From: Hanleya hanleyi
Lineage: Eukaryota > Mollusca > Polyplacophora > Lepidopleurida > Hanleyidae
DNA length: 64,000 bases
Reading direction: 5' to 3'
Assembly: GCA_036873755.1 (NCBI GenBank)
Contig: JAVTVY010018927.1
Coordinates: forward strand, 1 to 64,000
Within the stretch, counting starts at the first letter, position 1, and every line of letters begins with the position of its first letter. This document shows, in pieces, positions 56,516-64,000 of this stretch. A program made the translations under genes and the position numbers. The notes beneath the pieces are model-generated. The model was not told the origin of the DNA, made no database searches, and worked only from the letters and a program-made list of their open reading frames with translations.

Positions 56516-59500
56516 TTGTATAACTTTCGACTGCAGTATCTCAAGTATCTTTCTACCTATGCCGAGAACATTTTTACAGACCAGGTGACAGCTTTCAAGT
56601 TGAATATTACATTCGGCTACATCTTACGGCACAAAGAGACGGACCAGTTGCGGTATTTTTATCCCAGCAATAATACCTATGTGTTTGATCAACCCTTCAC
56701 GGTGATGGATGCAATTTCTCTGGAGCCACTCATCGACCAACTGACGACGTTGGACCCATTGGAATGGGCGCGTCTGCAACGGCCCAATACCAAATGGCTT
56801 GTGGAAATGATCACCAACGTCACATTTTTCGTCACCAAAATGAGAGATCATCCTATCGGTGCTCCTGTCATTCTTCCACCTTGGCTGCTTCATCGAAAGA
56901 GGACTGTATGCGTTAACGCGAGGCGCACATGGTCCCTACAAAGACCGGAAATGTCTGTTTCGGTGATTACAACGAATATTATGGATTAAGAATACTGATC
57001 AGCGATACGGATTTGATATTTTTGGAACATCATGATGTCTTGCCGGCATCATTGAAAACTGTTGACCGCTTCTCTCTTGCAGGAAACAAGCCTATGTTTA
57101 TGTATACTATGATTGTATTTTTGAATTTGGTGCTAATAGTGTTATATGGAATATGGAATAGGTCTTTGGATTATGGACGCGGATATTCTCTAATGGACGA
57201 CGGCTGGATTATGAATGACGGACTAGACGCTTGTAATTTGGCCGTGCATTTGGACGAGTGTCATCCCCAGAATTGTGACAAAGTGGCCAATGGCTATTGG
57301 AGACAGTATTTACAGGAGCAAGACCTGGATGAGTAGCAGTTCCGGGGAGTCCCCTTTAAGTATTTGGATGTCGTGGAAACTCTGTTCAACATCAATATCT
57401 TTGTATACCGATTACGACGCGAGGATGACATATTTGTGGCTGAATTGGTTCATCGCTCAACAGAACGGTATGCTTCTACGATGGAAGTCAATGTCTTCGA
57501 CGACGGCGGGGTGAGTCATTTTTCCCTCATCTACAATATTAGCCTGTACGCGCAATCCTACAGTTGTGCCCAATGCCATCGGGTGTTCAAACAGTCTGGG
57601 CACCTACATCAGCACGAGAAGACTTGTGACCATACTGTGAAGCGCAAATTTCCTGGTGGCGTGTACCATAATACGCCTACTATTTTCCAGGAGCTGGCCG
57701 ATGAGGGTCTTGTCATACCGGAAGAGGACCGTTATTTCCCCTACCGGGCGTGTTACGATTTCGAGGCCCTGTTGGAGCCCATGGACATGTTCTCAGCGAA
57801 AACGCAGTGGACGCAGCGCCATATTCCCCTCAGTGTGAGCATTTCCACCAACGTGCCCGGCCATGACGCTGCGCCTGTCTGTTTCGTGTCGTCGGAGGAC
57901 CTTGTAGACTGAGTTGATTACCCGCATGATGGGTTAATTAGAGGAAGTCAGTGCGGCCAGTACGAAATTGTTGGTGTCCAAGTTCCAGGACGTACTGGAC
58001 CAACTGGACGACCGAATTCCTATACCCGGTGTATCGTTCAGTGACGATGAAGAGTCGGAGTCCGAGTCGGAGTCGGAGACCCAGGAGCCGGAACCCATTC
58101 AGTCGCAGGATTTAACTTTACCTAAACCGTATGCGGAGAAATTGAAAGCCCGCTTCCTGCAATACCTAGGCCAGTTACCTGTGCTCGGCTTCAACTCGGG
58201 GCGATACGATCTTAACATGGTGAGGGAATTTCTCTACCCTTACTTGGCCCAGGCTAATACCATCAAGTCCGTCATCAAAAAGATTAATAATCATATGGCC
58301 CTCACTACCACGTCACTCCATTTCCTGGATGTACGGAACTACTTAGCTCCCAATTATAGCTATGATCAGTGGGTGAAGGCGTATGACTGTGCACAAACCA
58401 AAGGGAGGTTCCCTTATACGTATATATCGACGCTCCACCGCTTGGAGGAAACACAGTTGCCACCCCGGGACGTGTTCTTTGACGATTTGAAGCAAGTGGA
58501 ATGTTCGGAACACACGTACCGGGAACTACAGCAGATATGGAACGACCAACATATGCAGACCTTGCGAGATTTCCTGATATGGTATAATAACTTAGATGTG
58601 GTTCCTTTCCTCGAAGCGGCCGAGAAAATGGTTCAACTCTTTCGTCGTGAGATGCACGTCGACATATTCAAGGAGTGCTTGAGTTTACCGGGTCAGGCGC
58701 TTCGCTATCTCTTTCAAGATTGTCCCACTTACTTCTCGCTGATACACCAAAAATCAAAAAGACGAGGACATGTATGATTGTCTAAAACAGAACATCGTCG
58801 GTGGGCCCAGTCTTATTTTTCATCGCTACCACGGGAAGGACGTGACCACTCTCCCCTGTGCTAAGATCATCGGATTCGATGCCTGTACCTGTGGTCCCTT
58901 GCCCAGCCCATGCCCAGCGGTCATTATACGCGCTGGTTGGCGGAAGGTCAGCATTTCACACCGCAACGCACCCCCTACAAACATCTTGCCGACCAGTGGT
59001 TGGACTGGGAAGCCTATCGACGGGGAATTTCTATACGCCATCAGACCAACACCACAGAGAAGCGGATAGGAGATCGCCGACTCCCCGTCGATGGGTTTGC
59101 CCTTGTGGGTAGAACACCGACCGTATTCCAGTTTTATGGATGCTATTGGCACGAATGCCATTTCAGCGCTCTATGCTTCAACCAACGACGTGGGAAATCG
59201 GCGGAAGAATTACGGGAAGAAGTCCAGGAGAACGGAGATTACATCAAAGAGAGGGGATACCACCTCATCGAAATGTGGGAGTGTGAATTTCACACCATGT
59301 GCCAGGCCCTCCCACATTTACGCCGTTTCCTTAAAGCGCGCGAGTACCCTCTCAGTCGTCGGCGACTCCTGACTCTGCCACAGATGTTCGACGCCATTCG
59401 TTCCGGGGACCTCTACGGCTTTGTGGAATGCGACCTGCATGTTCCCGACACTCTCAAGCCACTCTTCGCCCAGTGCCCACCCATCTTTAAAAACACACTG

Positions 59501-60540
59501 GTGGGTCGGGATGACATTGGAGACACCATGGGTGCCTATGCTGAGCAACACTAGAGTGTTTGCCTCGACCTCGACGGATGTTGATTGGCAGTATGTGGGC
59601 AGAGAAAATCTTGCTGGGCACTCCGCTACTACAGTGGTACATCAGCCACGGCCTGGAAGTCACGCGCGTGTACCAAGTCTTACAGTACGTACCCAACGCC
59701 TGTTTTGCGGGGAATGCCGACATCGTGACGTCTACCCGTCGTCAAGGTGATCAAGATCCGAGTAAGGCCATCATCAGTGAATCGTGGAAGCTCACGGGCA
59801 ATGGCTATTATGGCAAAACGGTCACTAACCAAGATAAGCACATGAACGTGAACATCTGTATTACCCCACAAGCCCACAAAAAGGTGAATTCTCCCCTGTT
59901 TCGGTCCGTCGAGGTCATCGATGACGACAAGTATGAAATCACTTTAGCCAAAAAGACTATCCGTTACAACCTGCCCCTCCAAATTGGATGTATGGTATAC
60001 CAGGTGGCCAAGCTGAGGATGCTCCAGTTTTTGTATGATTTCATGGGTGTGTATTTTAATCCATCAGACTGGCAACTCATGGAGATGGATACAGACTCTG
60101 CTTACATGGCCGTGTCTAATGCGGATTGGGAGTCCCTGGTCAAACCCGAGTTACGTGCACAGTATGGGGCGGAACGGGACCAGTGGCTACCTCGACGTGA
60201 CCATTACCAATACGACAAGCGGACGCCGGGCCTCTTCAAGTTGGAGTGGAGTGGCGATGCCATGATTGCTGTCTCCTCGAAGACGTATTACTGTTACGGT
60301 GGAGCGGAAAACAATAAGTTTAGCTACAAAGGGGTGAACCGGCGCGATCCGGCCATCGACAAAGCCTTGTACTTGAACGTGCTGCAAAGCCAGGCCAGTG
60401 CCAGTGGGACTAACAGAGGATTTCGGGTCGTGGACCACCAGATGCGGACGTACATCCAGAAACGAGACGCCTTCACATTCTTCTACCCCAAGCGGAAAGT
60501 CCTTCCCGATGGCATCAGTACCACTTACCTGGACTTGTGA
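56516..60540 (+). pseudogene. Protein-primed family B DNA polymerase of Polinton, disrupted
   Basis: This polymerase would replicate the element DNA from a terminal protein. Landmarks in order: N-terminal region (56516-56920); a C2H2-type zinc finger CAQCHRVFKQSGHLHQHEKT (57560-57625); exonuclease motif I with CYDFEALL (57750); motif II GFNSGRYDLN (58193); the KQNIVGGPS and IIGFDA block around polymerase motif A (58785-58890); QFYGCYWHECH (59130), typical of Polinton polymerases; motif B KLTGNGYYGKT (59790); motif C MDTDSAY (60088). The C-terminus STTYLDL ends at TGA 60540. Breaks: a frameshift near 56900, a 270-bp insertion at 56967-57236, an in-frame TAG at 57334, a frameshift plus stop near 57910-57930, and frameshifts near 58760, 58890 and 59550. 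All catalytic motifs survive, so decay looks fairly recent. Confidence 0.93.
56967..57236 (+). mobile_element. 270-bp module inserted in the polymerase gene
   Basis: It interrupts the polymerase reading directly after its CLFR block. The boundaries TTACAA and TTGTAA are a 6-bp inverted repeat. Nearly identical sequence stands alone at 56219-56515. One frame runs through it and continues into the polymerase frame (LAVHLDECHPQNC). Confidence 0.65.
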
Positions 60541-60597
60541 AACTATGACATTTGATATACTTTTCATGATACGAGTTAAAACTATAACTGTAAAAAG

Positions 60598-60662
60598 TCA
60601 GAATGGTCGCCAGTCCTAAGCGCAGGGCGTGGGGTCGAATCCGACGCTCTGACAGTTTTTAC
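60598..60662 (+). ncRNA. tRNA-like sequence with Pol III-type T run
   Basis: GTCAGA at the 5' side pairs with TCTGAC at the 3' side. GCGTGGG-GTCGAAT-CCGACGC forms a T-arm-like hairpin with one mismatch and a 7-nt loop. GGGTCGAATCC is a 10/11 box B match. CAGTTTTT follows directly. The length (~57 nt) is too short for a canonical tRNA and I find no anticodon arm. It lies between the convergent polymerase and protease genes. Confidence 0.35.
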
Positions 60663-60711
60663 ACACCACCTGTATTCTTTTGTACATATTCTATACATTC
60701 TTGTTCACCTG

Positions 60712-60765
60712 AATAAAAAAAAGTCAAAAACATCACTTTCATTTTTCATGAATTTTTTTATTGAA
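60712..60765. terminator. Convergent poly(A) signals between polymerase and protease
   Basis: AATAAA at about 60712 on the plus strand suits the polymerase. TTTTTTATTGAA near 60752, which reads AATAAA on the minus strand, suits the protease/capsid transcript. Confidence 0.5.
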
Positions 60766-60835
60766 CATCAATAAACGTCAGAACAACAACGTCATAACAA
60801 AAACAATGAAAACACCGCGCGGTGCATTGAATCAA

Positions 60836-61312
60836 TTAAGACAACCAGAGAAATGGGGCATGCACATTAAAACGAGAGGCAGTCCAGTCGTATACGAGTA
60901 CATCACGGTCTTCGGCTTGAGAATAATCATCAAACAGTTGTATGGTCGTTTGCATAGAATGTCCTCTACTCCGGTGAGTGAGATAAAACACACAGTACTG
61001 TCCGCATACACTACTCAAGGGTCCTTGTAATCTTTTAGTATTCCAACGCCACACTGTAGTAGATACGTCCATGAACTTCACCAAATCGGGATGTAGGGGT
61101 GCAAGTCCGTAGGAATCAAAGTATTCGCCTTGGCCCAGGGTGTCCACGTACACAGCCACCCAATGTTCACCGGGTCGAGTATGAGGGTCTGTATTCAGGA
61201 TGTAGGCTGCTGGGGTGGTTGGGGTGGTGGGAAACACATTGCGTGGAAACACACCTCGAAAGGGTACCCGAGGATCTCGCTGGAGTATGGCCATCAGCTG
61301 CTCTGTATCCAT
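60836..61312 (-). CDS. Polinton adenain-like cysteine protease (PRO)
   Basis: A maturation protease of the adenovirus C5 type, expected to process capsid proteins. The start at 61312 (MDTEQLMAILQRDPRVPFRG) lies 5 bp after the capsid stop codon and gives 158 residues; the frame is open further upstream but that part overlaps capsid sequence. Catalytic His sits in PGEHWVAVYVD. The GEYFDSYG block carries the acidic position. The oxyanion Gln and nucleophile Cys sit in LQGPLSSVCGQYCVFYL. Length fits the family (~150-200). No stop or frameshift is seen. It follows the capsid gene on the same strand with almost no gap, as in other Polintons. Confidence 0.9.
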   Translation of the reverse strand: MDTEQLMAILQRDPRVPFRGVFPRNVFPTTPTTPAAYILNTDPHTRPGEHWVAVYVDTLGQGEYFDSYGLAPLHPDLVKFMDVSTTVWRWNTKRLQGPLSSVCGQYCVFYLTHRSRGHSMQTTIQLFDDYSQAEDRDVLVYDWTASRFNVHAPFLWLS

Positions 61313-62566
61313 GACTCTAGCTGGCGTAGTCACACAGGACGTTTCTTTGCTGATCCACGGTGATGACGTTATCAAACTCGGCGTAGCAAATCACGTTAAT
61401 GGTATGGAGTAGAGGAACGGAGAAACGCAGTTCCAACCGTAAGGTTTCCTTTCTTGAGCAAGGCCAGTTGATCGTGTTCCAAGGTTGGGGTGAGGTCGAA
61501 GGCGAACAAAGTGTACCCACGACTAAAGTCTCGTCGAGTGATGGTATTTCCTTCGTCCTGATTGTTTTGTCCTGTGGCTGTAAACAGGTTCAGGTAGCTC
61601 CGCACATAGTGATGGTTACCAAAATCCGGTTGTAACGGACGGGCTGGAATTTGATGGCCGGTTGAGGTTGAAATGGTTGAAAGTGGAACGGATTCTCACT
61701 CCACTGTCCATTGAAACTGGTGTTGGTCATACACGCCAGGGTAAGACGTTTAGGGAGATCCCTTAGAAATAAATTTTCACGATTGGCCATCATCGTACCT
61801 GACGGCACAGAGAACACCTTGGTCTGTACGCGTCGGATGGGGTACAGGGCTGGTTTTTTCGATAAGGCTTCCATGTGACTCACCAACACGCCCTGTTGCA
61901 AATCCACCGTACGGACAAACAGGGCTGCATCTTCTATGATGATCTTGTAATTGGGGGCATCTCCATCGGACATCAAGGCGAAAGTGGGTGGGGAACGGAT
62001 CAACTTGATCTTGATGGATACATCGTTCATCATGTAGCGGTCTTGCAGGAACAGATCGGCGTGCAGTCGTCCCATCATATCGACGGACGTGCTACGGACT
62101 GTAAACTGCCTGCGATGGCCGAACCCATTATTGGCAACGGTGACGGCATCCATGGCTCCGGGTGTATCCCTGTAGTACAGCGAGGCTTGCAAGTGTTTTT
62201 TTTTGGCATCTTCTCCGTACGACAACAGCGTCTCGATGTAGGCTCGGTACGGGTACGTATTGGTGGACGTACTGATGAGTTTATCGTTCAGACTGATATC
62301 CACCTGTTGGAACAAGGAGTGCAGCCAAAGATTCACCGGGCCTACCACCGCATCGTTCCCGATGGGCGTCCCGTCGTTGTCCACTATTTTGGCTTTCACG
62401 TACAAGTACGTGTGGGCTAAATCCAAGTAGGCCGTATCTTTGTTTTCAATGGTAAATTCCAGCGGTCCCGTGCCCGTCAGGCTAGTCAGTGGTCGATGTT
62501 CTACCCAACGTCCTTCGGCGACACTGGTCTGTGTGGACGGAATAGTGCACAAATCGAATTCACTGT

Positions 62567-63757
62567 CAGGGGCGTCGCTAGGGGGGGGTCGTCAGGTGCG
62601 AACAACGACCCCCCCTTGGACGCGCCAAAAAAAAAAAAAACAGAAGAAAAAGCAAAAGAAAACAAAACTAAAACAGAGAAAACGAAAATAAAAACAAAAC
62701 AAAAAAAGCAAAAGGGAAAAAAGAGAAATAAAAAATGCCGCCCACTTTTGATTTAGTGGGAAGGGGGGGGCCCATATATCTTTGGGCCCCCCAATTTTCA
62801 GCATCCCTAACTGACCATGTCCCAACATAAAAATTACAGATAGAGTGCCAGGACGTGTAGTGGTGTGTTATAGGCCTGTTTTGTTTGTGTCAAACCAGGA
62901 AGTCAAATGGAGTCCGGCATATTCTTCAATATCGATGCGGGTTTTTGCGAAACAAATGTGAAAATAGAACCATAAATCTATATACATTGTGTTCAGATTT
63001 GTTTCCGAGAAAATCTCCGGCAACCGGAGACCCCGGAGCTTACGGGGCCTAGGCGGCCCCTGGACCCTCGCCTGTCAGGTTGTGCGAATCTCTCATTTTA
63101 GCTTTGTGTAAATGAATGGCTCTCATATTTGTTCTAATGTTCCATGAGTTCATCGCCTTTTTATGTGTTTTTTTTAATGTGTCAAATATAACTAGAAAGT
63201 CAAATCGATTCGCGGGCATGAAGTATGATTTTTTCAATATCGATGAGTGCTTATAAATGCGAAACATAGAACCATAAATCGGCATATATTATGTTCGAAT
63301 TTATTTCTGGAAAAACGCTTAGAACACATCTCTGGAGATCTGGAACTTCGGAGCTTCCGGGGCCTAAGCGGCCCGTAAACCCTCGCCTGTTGGTCTGTGA
63401 GGATTTCCTTGTTTTATCTTTGCGTGAATGAATCGTATCGGTAGGCATATTGGTTTCCCTCCCAAGAACTAAAAGTCATCGTTTTGTATGTTTTAAATAT
63501 AACTAGAACGTCAAATGGATGCAGGCATGAGGTGCGATGTTTTCAATATCGATGCATGCTTATAATTGCGAAAAATCGTGAAAATAGAATCATAAATGTG
63601 CATGCAGTATGATCAGTTTTATTTCCGGGAAAACGTTCAGAACGCATCTCCGGCAATCTAGGACCCCGGAGCTTCCGGGGCATAGGCGGCCCCTGGACCC
63701 TCGCCTAAAGTGCTATGATAGTCGACCCCCCCTTGAAAAATCCTAGCGACGCCCATG
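62567..63757. mobile_element. 1191-bp TIR transposon inserted in the capsid gene
   Basis: The ends CAGGGGCGTCGCTAGG and, inverted, CATGGGCGTCGCTAGG are flanked by the 5-bp duplication ACTGT (62562-62566 and 63758-63762). Inside are an A-rich stretch (62628-62740) and a ~317-bp tandem repeat. There is no coding capacity; the element is nonautonomous. The termini and 5-bp duplication do not let me fix a superfamily. Confidence 0.85.
62850..63715. repeat. ~317-bp tandem repeat inside the transposon
   Basis: Three degenerate units are marked by GGAGCTTxCGGGGCCTA at 63034, 63350 and 63668, each preceded by TTTCAATATCGATG and ATAGAACCATAAAT blocks. The same GC-rich core occurs at 47149, and a related one near 47985-48030. 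Confidence 0.85.
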
Positions 63758-63800
63758 ACTGTTGGTAGACGGACACGACTCAGAGTGAATGAATGCCATT

Positions 63801-64000
63801 ATGCGAAGATGTCTCTCTTACCCTTCTTCTTCCGGGGTGTGCGTCGTCGGTGTGTCGGTCGTCGAACCTACAGTACTCGCTGATTGGCTGGACCTCACCA
63901 AGAGCAAGGTCGTTGAAACAATCCGCCATATTGACAGAAGTACTCTTCCCCAAGCAAAACAAGTTCTGAGAAACCTCAATTCGCAAGAAGTTCTAGCAAA
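63801..64000 (+). CDS. Open frame running off the right edge
   Basis: From ATG 63801 (MRRCLSYPSSSG) the frame is open to the window end (66 codons). The C-terminal part TKSKVVETIRHIDRSTLPQA then KQVLRNLNSQEVL looks amphipathic and protein-like. It is divergent from the capsid start. The opposite strand carries a competing short basic frame (RRRTPRKKKGKRDIFA then stop) that could be the decayed end of a minor capsid gene. Neither is firm. Confidence 0.25.
   Translation, partial: MRRCLSYPSSSGVCVVGVSVVEPTVLADWLDLTKSKVVETIRHIDRSTLPQAKQVLRNLNSQEVLA

Larger units (their letters stand above)
61317..63799 (-). pseudogene. Polinton major capsid protein (double jelly-roll), split and frameshifted
   Basis: The N-terminal codons start at ATG 63799 (MAFIHSESC) and run to 63758. 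The frame is then cut by a 1191-bp transposon (62567-63757) and resumes at 62566. The main open part, 61590-62552, holds the conserved N-terminal block LEFTIENKDTAYLDL, then the NLWLHSLFQQVDISLNDKLI and YPYRAYIETLLSYG blocks typical of Polinton capsid (formerly PY). Two frameshifts, between about 61605 and 61520, lead to the C-terminus (NVICYAEFDNVITVDQQRNV, stop at 61317). The family is ~430-450 residues, which fits the sum of the parts. The start overlaps the stop of an upstream minus-strand frame ending in a basic KKKGKRDIFA tail. Confidence 0.9.
53420..64000. mobile_element. Decayed Polinton/Maverick (partial, runs off the right edge)
   Basis: The region is identified by three hallmark genes: a protein-primed family B DNA polymerase (plus strand), and an adenain-like protease and a double-jelly-roll major capsid protein (minus strand, converging on the polymerase). 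It is broken by several stops and frameshifts, a LINE, a TIR transposon and internal duplications. The left limit is set by the first recognisable duplicated module. Long terminal repeats, integrase and packaging ATPase are not visible in the window. Confidence 0.9.

Overview
The window looks like nuclear DNA of a marine invertebrate, most likely a mollusc and possibly a gastropod. The one clear host gene has 13 short exons with GT-AG introns and encodes an animal ER protein. The rest is densely packed with fold-back (inverted-repeat) elements, satellite arrays built on TGACCTTTGACCT-like units whose ends resemble repeats common in mollusc DNA, a LINE fragment and a decayed Polinton/Maverick. 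The mollusc placement is inference from repeat style, not from a marker gene.

Layout. 1-29,087 holds no host gene I can support. It is a chain of inverted-repeat elements (982-2663, about 3430-4310, 6906-9538), a degenerate ~145-bp tandem repeat beside a scrap of Polinton protease (5.7-6.6 kb), an imperfect tandem duplication of about 2-2.8 kb (10.37-15.08 kb), a GATATC palindrome array (15.08-15.56 kb), two satellite arrays rich in DR1 motifs (17.45-19.24 and 22.37-24.1 kb) and a 1.37-kb fold-back element made of CGATGG minisatellite with a 6-bp target duplication (19,760-21,128).

29,088-51,033 (minus strand) is a complete protein disulfide-isomerase A3 (ERp57) gene. I mapped all 13 coding exons; they join in phase to 493 codons with a signal peptide, two CGHC thioredoxin sites and a C-terminal KTEL. 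Its introns carry an ~84-copy 24-bp minisatellite (36.75-38.76 kb), a TCAAGGTCA-type array (43.1-43.86 kb), a MITE (41.83-42.41 kb) and two nested inverted-repeat complexes (45.4-47.4 and 48.83-50.54 kb). About 100 bp upstream of the ATG is a perfect ER-stress element II (ATTGGTCCACG). About 250 bp upstream begins a 2.03-kb TIR element with a 5-bp target duplication that contains an ORF for a truncated PHD finger.

53.4-64.0 kb is a decayed Polinton. A protein-primed family B DNA polymerase on the plus strand (broken by stops, frameshifts and a 270-bp insertion) converges on a minus-strand pair: an apparently intact adenain-like cysteine protease and the double-jelly-roll major capsid protein (frameshifted, and split near its start codon by a 1191-bp transposon with a 5-bp target duplication). 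Upstream lie two related copies of an unrecognised Polinton ORF, the first split by a 5'-truncated LINE with a (GTAA)n tail. A ~270-300-bp module recurs up to four times. No integrase or packaging ATPase is visible; they would lie beyond 64,000 or are lost.
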